The notes: generated from the sequence alone by a model not told the origin. 8,404 bases of DNA from CAZLBV01 sp964557845 (GCA_964557845.1 CAZLBV010000092.1:1-8404); one strand, 5' to 3'; counted from the first letter of the stretch, positions 1-7,183 are shown. Numbers and translations are program-made.

Positions 1-1
1 T

Positions 2-151
2 ACGGTTTCCATCTCTTCATTACCGGCTATTGTGAATGAAAACTCATCACTTGTGAACCAAGCTCTGGGATGGCTTGCCAGAGAAGGAAAGATCGACTAT
101 CAGCAGGATGGTAGGAAAGTACTTATTAGTTTAGCTGGATCTGAAAAATAA
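2..151 (+). CDS. Winged helix-turn-helix protein, DUF2582-like (3' end only)
   Basis: The frame is open from the window edge and ends at TAA 149-151, leaving 49 C-terminal residues. The stretch VNQALGWLAREGKI, followed by a short basic beta-hairpin-like segment (DGRKVLI), matches the recognition helix and wing of small winged-helix proteins. In particular it resembles the DUF2582 family, whose members are only about 65-80 residues long, so roughly half of the gene is probably present. The biochemical role of the family is not established. The fold suggests nucleic-acid binding, but that is inference. The stop lies 51 bases before the next gene, with no obvious hairpin between them, so it could be co-transcribed with the protease gene that follows. 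The start lies outside the window. Confidence 0.7.
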   Translation, partial: TVSISSLPAIVNENSSLVNQALGWLAREGKIDYQQDGRKVLISLAGSEK

Positions 152-202
152 CTCTGATTTTTTCATTCCCTTCCTGATTCATAGTCAAATTGGAGGAATT
201 TT

Positions 203-1330
203 ATGTTTGGAAAAAGCATATCATTGATAAAACTTTTCGGTTTTGAGGTCAAACTAGATCTAAGCTGGCTTATTTTGGGGCTTCTCATAACCTGGACGCT
301 GGCCCAGGGTGTTTTTCCGTATTATTATGAAGACTTTGAAACGTCGACCTACTGGCTTATGGGAATAGGGGGTGCAATCGGGCTTCTGGTTTCCATAGTT
401 TTTCATGAACTTTGGCATTCTCTTATTGCCAGACGTTTTGGTTTGCCCATGAAAGGTATCACCCTTTTTATATTTGGAGGAGTTGCCGAGATGTCGGAAG
501 AACCACCCAGTCCTAAAGCGGAATTTTTCATGTCAGCAGCAGGCCCTCTATCCAGCATTATTCTTGGAGGGGTGTTATTCGGGATTTGGTTTTTACTGGA
601 AGGAACAGGTTTCTCTCCCCCTATTTTAGGTGTCATAAACTATCTGGCTATCATTAATCTGATCTTAGCAGGTTTTAATCTCCTTCCGGCGTTTCCCTTG
701 GATGGGGGAAGAATACTTAGGTCAATACTCTGGGCTGCTAAAGATAACCTTAAGTGGGCCACTCAGATAGCATCAAAGATCGGGAATGGTTTTGGAGTGG
801 CTTTGATGCTGATCGGAATTTTTTCGTTTATTTTGGGAAATATAATCGGTGGAGTCTGGATGTTTGTGATCGGACTTTTTCTCCGGGGGGCGTCTCAGAG
901 TTCTTATCAGCAGCTGCTTATCCGGAGATCCCTTGAAGGTGAACCCGTAAGGAAGTTCATGAAATCAGATCCGGTCACGGTTTCACCGTCACTTTCTTTA
1001 GAGGACCTGGTGGAAGATTATGTCTATAAACACCATTACAAACTATATCCGGTCACAGAAGGAGATGATCTGAAAGGTTGTGTCACGATCAATCAGATCA
1101 AGGAGGTCCCCAAAGAGGAAAGGGCACAGCATACTGTCGGAGAAATAGCCCGATCTTGTTCAGATGTCAATACCATCAGTCCTGATGAGGATTCTATGAA
1201 TGCACTTCAAACCATGCATAAGCAAAACACCAGCCGCTTGATGGTCGTGGATAACGGTCATCTGGTTGGTGTGATCGCCCTGAAAGATATCATGGAGATG
1301 CTTTCCTTGAAAATGGATCTGGAAGGATAG
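203..1330 (+). CDS. Site-2 (M50) intramembrane metalloprotease with two CBS domains
   Basis: This 375-residue membrane protein should cut transmembrane substrates within the bilayer. Hydrophobic segments lie near residues 21-38, 49-67, 107-132, 145-164 and 194-227 (the last probably two helices). The zinc site is visible: HELWH at 68-72 supplies two histidines and the catalytic glutamate E69, and the second motif NLLPAFPLDGG (159-169) supplies the metal-ligand aspartate D167. Residues from about 249 to 370 form a tandem CBS pair (Bateman module), which in other proteins binds adenine nucleotides. This is the group of site-2 proteases that includes mycobacterial Rip3 (Rv2625c), not the PDZ-containing RseP type. 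ATG 203 is preceded by GGAGG at 192-196 with good spacing. Tryptophan in the third position of the HExxH motif is unusual, since glycine, alanine, serine or cysteine is commoner there. Substrate unknown; a membrane-bound anti-sigma factor or regulator is a typical target but none is visible here. Confidence 0.93.
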   Translation: MFGKSISLIKLFGFEVKLDLSWLILGLLITWTLAQGVFPYYYEDFETSTYWLMGIGGAIGLLVSIVFHELWHSLIARRFGLPMKGITLFIFGGVAEMSEEPPSPKAEFFMSAAGPLSSIILGGVLFGIWFLLEGTGFSPPILGVINYLAIINLILAGFNLLPAFPLDGGRILRSILWAAKDNLKWATQIASKIGNGFGVALMLIGIFSFILGNIIGGVWMFVIGLFLRGASQSSYQQLLIRRSLEGEPVRKFMKSDPVTVSPSLSLEDLVEDYVYKHHYKLYPVTEGDDLKGCVTINQIKEVPKEERAQHTVGEIARSCSDVNTISPDEDSMNALQTMHKQNTSRLMVVDNGHLVGVIALKDIMEMLSLKMDLEG

Positions 1331-1364
1331 AAAAAATTTTGATTTTAATTAAAGGAGATAAATT

Positions 1365-1658
1365 ATGGATAAAGAGAAAGCCTATCAAGAAAAAGCCGAA
1401 GCTGAACTTAAATTACTGAACACAAGGATCGAAGAGCTCAAAGCCAAAGCACAGAAAACAAAGGCTGAGGCAAAAATAGAGTATATGAAAGGAGTGGAAG
1501 CCCTAGAGAAAAAGCAGGATGATGTGACAGCTAAACTAAAAGAGGCCAAAAAAGCAGGAGCACAAGCAGTCCGGGATCTTAAAGAGGGGATTGAAACATC
1601 TCTTTTTGATCTGAAAAAGGCAGTGGATTCTGCGTTTGAAAGGTTTAAACAGGATTGA
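1365..1658 (+). CDS. Small coiled-coil protein, Sll1863-like stress-response family
   Basis: This 97-residue, highly charged protein is predicted to be almost wholly helical. It contains no proline, cysteine, histidine or tryptophan, and is dominated by Lys, Glu and Ala with heptad-like spacing (for example LKLLNTRIEELKAKA at residues 16-30). It therefore probably forms a coiled coil. Its pattern matches the family named after cyanobacterial Sll1863: an N-terminal MDKxxAYxEK start, a central AEAKIEYMK segment and an amphipathic C-terminal helix ending SAFERFK. Members are annotated as stress-response proteins, but their molecular function is not known. There is no signal peptide or membrane segment, so it is probably cytoplasmic. 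ATG 1365 is preceded by AAAGGAG (1351-1357), a strong ribosome binding site. The gene sits 34 bases after the protease gene and 53 bases before the ATPase gene, in the same direction, and is probably co-transcribed with the former. Confidence 0.75.
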   Translation: MDKEKAYQEKAEAELKLLNTRIEELKAKAQKTKAEAKIEYMKGVEALEKKQDDVTAKLKEAKKAGAQAVRDLKEGIETSLFDLKKAVDSAFERFKQD

Positions 1659-1711
1659 GTTTAAATTAAAAAAAATTTTAGCGGCAATTTTGATAGCCTG
1701 TATCTTTAAAC

Positions 1712-4465
1712 ATGGGCAGAGAAGTACAAAATAAACAAAAAAATAACCATGAAACTTCTCTGGTCAATAAGCCCTGGACTCTGTCTTCAGAAAAGATCTT
1801 AAACCAGTTAAAAAGCGATCAGGAAAAAGGACTCACCAAAGCTGAAGCCAGGAAAAGACTCAAACAATACGGAGCTAACCGTCTCCGGAAGATCAAGCAA
1901 AAAAGCGCTTGGACAGTTCTTCTCAATCAGTTTGAAAATGTGATCATTCTTATCTTGGCAGCGGCCGCTGTGCTATCTTTTATACTGGGTGATTGGATGG
2001 AAGGCATTGCTATTGGAGGGGCCATCGCTATTTTTATTGTCATCGGTTTTTTTACGGAGCTCAAGGCAGTAAGGTCAATAGAAGCCCTTAGAAAGCTTGG
2101 ATCTGTAAACACCAATGTTTTACGTGATGGGCAAATAGAAAGCATAGAAGCACAAAATTTGGTACCTGGGGATATCGGAGTATTTGAAGGAGGAGATATA
2201 GTCACTGCTGATTTTCGTCTTATTGAAGCCTCTAAGCTTCAGGCCGATGAATCGACACTCACCGGAGAATCCCTTCCGGTGGACAAACAAACTGATGTTC
2301 TTTCAGAAGAGGTTCCTTTGGCCGAGAGAAGCAATATGCTGTATAAGGGAACAGCTATCACGAGAGGATCGGCAAAAGGAGTTGCGGTCGTTACCGGAAT
2401 GGATACTGAGCTGGGTAAGGTTTCCTCTTTGGTGGAAGAAACTGAAGAAGAGTTTACTCCCTTAGAAAAAAGACTCAATAAACTCGGTTATAAGCTTGTG
2501 TGGCTTACTCTTGGTATAACAGTACTAGTGGCAGTCATAGGAATTCTGGCAGGGAAAGATGTTTTTTTGATGGTCAAGACCTCCATCCTTCTGGCCATTG
2601 CAGCCATTCCGGAGGGACTGCCTATTGTAGCAACCATTGCTTTGGCCAGAGGTGTTTACCGGATGGCAGAGAAAAATGCTCTTATCGAAAAGTTGTCTTC
2701 AGTTGAAACATTAGGGACAACTGATGTGATCTGTGCAGATAAAACCGGCACCCTTACCCAAAACCGGATGAATGTAGCCCGGATAGCAGCAGCAGATCTG
2801 GTGGTGGATTGGGATGATGCAAAACTGAAGGCGGAAAAAGAAAACTCTGGAGACAAGGTCCATAATGAGCATGAAATTAATGAGCTTATCCGGGAAATCA
2901 TTAAAATCGGTGTGCTTTGCAATAACGCTGACCTTAAGACAAAAAAGAATGGATCAGTAAAAACCACCGGAGATCCTCTGGAGGCAGCAGTTTTGATGGC
3001 GGGTTTACAGATAGGGATTAAAAGGGATGAACTTCTCAAAAAAATGCCGGAGGCACGAGAAGTCTCCTTCGACTCAGATACGATGATGATGGCTACCTTC
3101 CATAAAAAAAACGGCGATTATCTGGTAGCTGTCAAAGGAGCCCCTGAAGCGGTTCTTGAGGCAAGTTCACATGTGCTCACGGCGGAGGAAGAGAATGATT
3201 TTTCGGATAAACAACGGAAAGAATGGATGGCTCAGAATGACCAAATGGCGAATCAGGGACTGAGAGTTTTGGCGTTTGCCAAAAAAAAAGTGAAAAATAA
3301 GGAAGCTTCCCCCTATAAAGATCTAGTTTTTTCCGGTTTGATCGGCCTCTGGGACCCCCCGAGAAAAGGGGTAAAAGAATCTCTCGATCAATGCCGTAAC
3401 GCCGGTATTCATGTGATTATGGTGACCGGAGATCATCCCCGGACTGCCAAGGCGATTGGTAAGGAACTGGGTTTGATATCTGAAGATGAAGGTGAGGGGA
3501 AGGTATTTCAGAGTAAGAAGCTGAGAAATTTAGATGATATACCCAAAAAAGACCGTAAGCGTTTGATAGATGCTGCTATATTTGCCAGGGTATCACCGGA
3601 ACAAAAGCTTGATCTGATAAAACTTCATCAAGAAAATGGATCAATTGTAGCTATGACCGGAGATGGAGTTAATGATGCTCCTGCCCTTAAAAAGGCAAAT
3701 ATCGGAATCGCTATGGGAGGCAGGGGAACCCAGGTCGCTCGTGAAGCTGCTGATATGATCCTTAAGGATGATGCTTTTTCCACCATTGTAATTGCGATCA
3801 ATCAAGGAAGGGTGATCTTTGAAAACATTAGAAAGTTCATTGCTTATTTACTTTCCTGTAATCTGGGTTCTGTCGTCGCTGTTGCCTTATGTTCAATACT
3901 TAATATGCCGCTCCCTATTGCCCCTTTGCAGATCCTTTATTTAAATTTGGTGACAGATGTATTTCCAGCGGTGGCGCTCGGGTTGGGGGAAGGTGAGGAA
4001 GGAATTATGGAGCGTTCTCCTCGAAAATCCCAAGAGACGATTTTAGCTAGATCTCAATTGATCCGTATAGGAGGATTGGGTTTGATCATCGCTTTTGTTG
4101 TCACTGCAACTTTAGCAATAGCTTTAAAATGGATGAAAATGAATGGTGATCAGGCTGTGACCATAAGCTTTCTTACCCTAGGTTTTGCCCGAGTCTGGAA
4201 TGTTTTTAACATGAGAGATAGTGGATCAAATATTATCATGAATGAGATCAGTCGAAACAAATATGTTTGGGGATCGATCGCTGTTTGTATTTTTTTACTC
4301 TTGTTTGCCGCTTTTGCTCCTGGTTTACACAAAGTACTTTCAACTTCTTTTTTGGATATTAATGGCTGGATCCTAATTTTAGGCGCTAGTTTAATTCCTT
4401 TATTGCTGGGGCAAGTATTCATTCATTTTAGAGTATTTGCAGATGAAACAGCAAAAAAAATTTGA
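1712..4465 (+). CDS. P2A-type cation-transporting P-type ATPase (Ca2+/Mn2+-like)
   Basis: This 917-residue pump is full length for the family and should export a cation, probably Ca2+ or Mn2+, using ATP. Domains in order are: cation-ATPase N-terminal region (about 22-60), M1-M2 (68-115), actuator domain with TGES at 184-187, M3-M4 (260-313) with the ion-binding PEGLP at 300-304, phosphorylation site DKTGTLT with acceptor D343, nucleotide-binding domain with KGAPE (475-479), hinge motif TGDGVNDAP (649-657), and M5-M10 (703-906). M6 keeps N745, T748 and D749, equivalent to SERCA N796, T799 and D800. M5 has N717 but S720 where SERCA has E771, and M8 seems to lack the E908 carboxylate. This favours one transport site, as in PMR1/SPCA pumps and some bacterial pumps. 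Mycobacterial CtpF (Rv1997) belongs to the same broad class. The start at ATG 1712 is the only candidate after the in-frame stop TAG 1694-1696, yet no Shine-Dalgarno sequence precedes it. Ion specificity is inferred. Confidence 0.93.
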   Translation: MGREVQNKQKNNHETSLVNKPWTLSSEKILNQLKSDQEKGLTKAEARKRLKQYGANRLRKIKQKSAWTVLLNQFENVIILILAAAAVLSFILGDWMEGIAIGGAIAIFIVIGFFTELKAVRSIEALRKLGSVNTNVLRDGQIESIEAQNLVPGDIGVFEGGDIVTADFRLIEASKLQADESTLTGESLPVDKQTDVLSEEVPLAERSNMLYKGTAITRGSAKGVAVVTGMDTELGKVSSLVEETEEEFTPLEKRLNKLGYKLVWLTLGITVLVAVIGILAGKDVFLMVKTSILLAIAAIPEGLPIVATIALARGVYRMAEKNALIEKLSSVETLGTTDVICADKTGTLTQNRMNVARIAAADLVVDWDDAKLKAEKENSGDKVHNEHEINELIREIIKIGVLCNNADLKTKKNGSVKTTGDPLEAAVLMAGLQIGIKRDELLKKMPEAREVSFDSDTMMMATFHKKNGDYLVAVKGAPEAVLEASSHVLTAEEENDFSDKQRKEWMAQNDQMANQGLRVLAFAKKKVKNKEASPYKDLVFSGLIGLWDPPRKGVKESLDQCRNAGIHVIMVTGDHPRTAKAIGKELGLISEDEGEGKVFQSKKLRNLDDIPKKDRKRLIDAAIFARVSPEQKLDLIKLHQENGSIVAMTGDGVNDAPALKKANIGIAMGGRGTQVAREAADMILKDDAFSTIVIAINQGRVIFENIRKFIAYLLSCNLGSVVAVALCSILNMPLPIAPLQILYLNLVTDVFPAVALGLGEGEEGIMERSPRKSQETILARSQLIRIGGLGLIIAFVVTATLAIALKWMKMNGDQAVTISFLTLGFARVWNVFNMRDSGSNIIMNEISRNKYVWGSIAVCIFLLLFAAFAPGLHKVLSTSFLDINGWILILGASLIPLLLGQVFIHFRVFADETAKKI

Positions 4466-4525
4466 CGGATGGTAACCAGAGTTTGTTATTTATAGTTTAG
4501 CATAGATTATGGAGGAAATATTATT

Positions 4526-5677
4526 ATGAAATTATTCACAAAAGAGGACCTAAAAAGGTTAACCGGGCCACAGCCAAGTCCTTGTATTTCCATATTTATT
4601 CCTACAGAAAAAAAGGGAAAGAGTATTCAGCAAAATGCGATTAGATTTAAAAATGTGCTTTCAGAAGCCGAGGATAAGCTGGAAAAACGGGGTATTAAAA
4701 AAAAAGATATTCAGCATATGCTGGAACCGGCTGAAAGACTTTTGAATGACAATTTTTTTTGGCGCCATCAAAGCAATGGATTAGCGGTATTTATTAATCC
4801 GGATTTTTTTGAGTATTACCGCCTGCCGCTTGATTTTAGTGAACTTCTGGTGACAGCCGATAAGTTTCATATCAAACCCTTATTGGCATTATTTACCGGA
4901 GACGGGATTTTTTATATTTTAGCCCTTAGTCAGAATACGGTAAAATTTTTCCGGGCAACCCGTTATGATATTCAGGAAATTAAGCTGGAGGAACTGCCTA
5001 AGAATATGGAAGAAGCTCTGGGATATGACAATCTGGAAAAGCAGCTCCAATTCCACACCGGCGCACCTCAAAGAGTAGGAAAGAGGGAGGCTATGTTCCA
5101 TGGGCATGGTGGCAAACCAGATACATCTGAGGAATTCTTTCTACGATTTTTGCGACTTGTAGATAAAGCGGTCTATTCTGTGCTCAAGGAAGAGCGGGCA
5201 CCGCTAATCCTGGCGGCGGTAGAGTACCTTGTTCCTTTATATCATGAAACCAATTCATATTCATATGTATTGGAGGAAACCATTAAGGGAAACCCCGATC
5301 AGATTAAACCGGAAAAGTTACATAAAGAGGGATGGAAGATCGTCGAACCAATTTTTCTAAAGGAACAAAAAAATGCGGCTGAAACATTCGACCGTCTGAT
5401 TAAAAATGAAAAAGCTTCAGATAAGTTAAACAAGATCGTTTCAGCTGCTTATTTTGGAAAGGTAGCCACTTTGTTTGTGTCTGTTGGCGTACAAAAGTGG
5501 GGTGCCTTTGATCCTGATAAGAATGAAATTTCACAGAATCCAGAGAAGAAACTGCACGATATGGATCTTTTGGATTTTGCGGCCCTTCATACTCTTTTAA
5601 ATGGAGGAATCGTATATGCAGTAGATCAGGAAAAAGTACCGGGGAAGTCAGAAATCGCTGCACTATTTAGATATTAA
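4526..5677 (+). CDS. Bacterial archaeo-eukaryotic release factor (baeRF) family protein, eRF1/Pelota superfamily
   Basis: This 383-residue cytoplasmic protein matches the bacterial branch of the eRF1/Pelota superfamily (the baeRF families; my recall favours family 3 or 7). An N-terminal domain (about 1-115) contains the family-typical QQNAIRFKN (35-43) and FFWRHQSNGLAVF (77-89). A central domain (about 116-240) has LALSQN (132-137) and QFHTG (175-179). The C-terminal domain (about 245-383) looks L7Ae-like, with AAYFGKVATLFVS (307-319) and the ending LLNGGIVYAV. The GGQ peptide-release motif is absent; a loop HGHGGK (192-197) sits in the central domain instead. Peptide hydrolysis in the classical eRF1 manner is therefore unlikely, and ribosome rescue, stalling sensing or hibernation is more plausible. 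The hibernation factor Balon and mycobacterial Rv2629 belong to the same superfamily, though probably to another subfamily. ATG 4526 has GGAGG at 4511-4515. It is followed after 10 bases by the kinase fusion gene, so the two are almost certainly co-translated from one transcript. Confidence 0.85.
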   Translation: MKLFTKEDLKRLTGPQPSPCISIFIPTEKKGKSIQQNAIRFKNVLSEAEDKLEKRGIKKKDIQHMLEPAERLLNDNFFWRHQSNGLAVFINPDFFEYYRLPLDFSELLVTADKFHIKPLLALFTGDGIFYILALSQNTVKFFRATRYDIQEIKLEELPKNMEEALGYDNLEKQLQFHTGAPQRVGKREAMFHGHGGKPDTSEEFFLRFLRLVDKAVYSVLKEERAPLILAAVEYLVPLYHETNSYSYVLEETIKGNPDQIKPEKLHKEGWKIVEPIFLKEQKNAAETFDRLIKNEKASDKLNKIVSAAYFGKVATLFVSVGVQKWGAFDPDKNEISQNPEKKLHDMDLLDFAALHTLLNGGIVYAVDQEKVPGKSEIAALFRY

Positions 5678-5687
5678 AGGAACCAGA

Positions 5688-7178
5688 ATGATCGTAGTGA
5701 TATCAGGGCTTCCGGGAACAGGAAAGACAACTGTGGCCAAAGAATTAGGCCGAGAATTAAATGCCCCGGTTTTATCTACTGATGAGGTAAGGAAAAGAGG
5801 GAGTGAACCTCTAAAGTACACTAAAAGAAAAAAACAGGGGGTTTATGAACATATGTTTCAGATGGCTGAGGATCTTCTCTCTGAAAAAGATAATATTATT
5901 CTGGACGGCACATTTTTTAAAAAAGAACTTAGGGCGAGCGCTTTACAACTGGGTAGTGATCATGACAGGTGTGTTTTTATTCTGGAGGCTATATGTGATG
6001 AGGATGTGGTAAAGCAGAGGATCGAAAAGAGATATCAGGAGGACCTAGATGCCAGTGAAGCTGATTTTAAGGTCTACAAGATTATCCAGAGTCAATTTGA
6101 GCTGATTGAAAAACCGCATTTCAGGATACATACAGAAGATGAAAATAACTGGAGACTAAAGATCATCGAAACTGCGAACAAGATGCGTGTCAGTGAAAAG
6201 CAGAAAAAACTGATTGACAGGCTTAAAAAAGCAAAAAAAGCACGGGTAATCCAGACTCATATTAGTTGGGTGATTTTGGATGGCAGTTGTGCTTATAAGA
6301 TAAAAAAACCTGTCCGATTCAGTTTTGTGGATTACAGCACACTTGAAAAAAGAAAACATTTTTGTGAGAAAGAAAATCAGATTAATTCGATGCTGTGCCC
6401 GGATCTTTATTTGGGGACAGTTTCTATAAGAAAAAAGGGTAAAAAAATATACATAGGAAAAGATGGAAAAATTTTGGATTATGCAGTGAAAATGAGAGAG
6501 CTTCCTCAAGAACATAGAATGGATCATCTCATTCAAAAAAAGGGTGTTCAGTATGATCACGTACGCAAGATAGCTGAAATTCTGGTGGACTTTCATGTCA
6601 AGACCGCTCAAGCATCTAACAAGTTCGGTTCGATCAAGGTTATAAAAGAAAATTTTACCCCTTCTTTCAAAGCCAAAGAGATTATGGATAAGTTTTTTTC
6701 CGCTTCTGAAAAAGTGGATAAAATAAAAGAAAAGGTAAATATATTTTTAGAAAACAATGAAGATCTATTTAAAAGGCGGGTATTCGAAGGTAGAATCAGA
6801 AACTGTCATGGAGATGTGAGGACTAAGAATATTTTTATTCATGAGGGGCAGATCTATCTTTTTGACGCCATTGAATTTAATCTTAAGATTTCCAGCTGCG
6901 ATGTAGCTGCAGAGATCGCTTTTCTTGCCATGGACCTTGATTTCTATGGAAGAAAGGATCTGGGGCAGGTATTTTTACACAAATATATAGAAGCTACCAA
7001 TGACCTGGAAATAGATAAAATCTTCGATTTTTATCAGTGTTACCGGGCTATGGTGGAAGCTTTGGTACAGTCTTATCTACTGGCCGATGTTGAAGTCGGC
7101 AGAAAAAGAAAAAAAACAGCGGCTGTCGATTGTGAAAAGTTCTTAAACATGGCATTTAGATTTTCAGAGAAATTATGA
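5688..7178 (+). CDS. P-loop kinase / aminoglycoside-phosphotransferase-like kinase fusion
   Basis: This 496-residue protein joins two phosphotransferase folds. The N-terminal part (about 1-165) is a zeta-toxin/AAA_33-like P-loop kinase, with Walker A GLPGTGKTT (7-15), STDEVRK (30-36) and a Walker-B-like strand NIILDGTF (69-76). The C-terminal part (about 187-496) is an APH-like protein kinase fold. It has HISWVIL and AYKIKKPVRF (202-211, probable ATP-binding lysine K204), the catalytic loop HGDVRTKN (374-381, D376 and N381) and the metal-binding LFDAIEF (391-397, D393). The family (COG2187 plus COG0645) is commonly annotated as a bifunctional aminoglycoside phosphotransferase/ATP-binding protein, but no antibiotic substrate is implied. 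Mycobacterial Rv2004c has the same two modules. As I recall, the usual order is APH first and P-loop last, so the order here appears reversed. ATG 5688 follows AAAGGA (5676-5681), which overlaps the previous stop codon. No secretion signal; cytoplasmic. Substrates unknown. Confidence 0.88.
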   Translation: MIVVISGLPGTGKTTVAKELGRELNAPVLSTDEVRKRGSEPLKYTKRKKQGVYEHMFQMAEDLLSEKDNIILDGTFFKKELRASALQLGSDHDRCVFILEAICDEDVVKQRIEKRYQEDLDASEADFKVYKIIQSQFELIEKPHFRIHTEDENNWRLKIIETANKMRVSEKQKKLIDRLKKAKKARVIQTHISWVILDGSCAYKIKKPVRFSFVDYSTLEKRKHFCEKENQINSMLCPDLYLGTVSIRKKGKKIYIGKDGKILDYAVKMRELPQEHRMDHLIQKKGVQYDHVRKIAEILVDFHVKTAQASNKFGSIKVIKENFTPSFKAKEIMDKFFSASEKVDKIKEKVNIFLENNEDLFKRRVFEGRIRNCHGDVRTKNIFIHEGQIYLFDAIEFNLKISSCDVAAEIAFLAMDLDFYGRKDLGQVFLHKYIEATNDLEIDKIFDFYQCYRAMVEALVQSYLLADVEVGRKRKKTAAVDCEKFLNMAFRFSEKL

Positions 7179-7183
7179 TGATT

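Noticed and set aside
152..202. Terminator between the DUF2582-like gene and the protease gene
   Set aside because: The gap has a T-run (TTTTTT near 158) but no inverted repeat ahead of it that would form a stable stem.
1643..1711. Repeated TTTAAA palindromes (1644-1649, 1660-1665, 1705-1710) as an operator or terminator stem
   Set aside because: The motifs are short and A/T-rich, the spacing is irregular, one lies inside coding sequence, and no G/C-containing stem followed by a T run is present.
2656..3039. 127-codon minus-strand open frame within the ATPase gene
   Set aside because: It covers the phosphorylation-site region of an intact P-type ATPase and shows only low-complexity Ser-rich sequence, so it is an antisense shadow.
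4462..4510. Promoter for the eRF1-like gene (TTGACG at 4462-4467 as -35)
   Set aside because: No good -10 element lies at the right distance: TTATTT at 4486-4491 is weak and TATAGT at 4491-4496 is too far away. I cannot support a call.
6156..6611. 151-codon open frame on the minus strand
   Set aside because: It lies wholly inside the kinase fusion gene, whose motifs are clear. Its translation is rich in Phe and other residues expected from antisense reading of Lys-rich codons, and it resembles no family I know.
5688..7178. Aminoglycoside resistance gene
   Set aside because: The APH-like domain is only a fold-level match within a chromosomal-type kinase fusion family. Nothing else in the window suggests a resistance cassette or mobile element.
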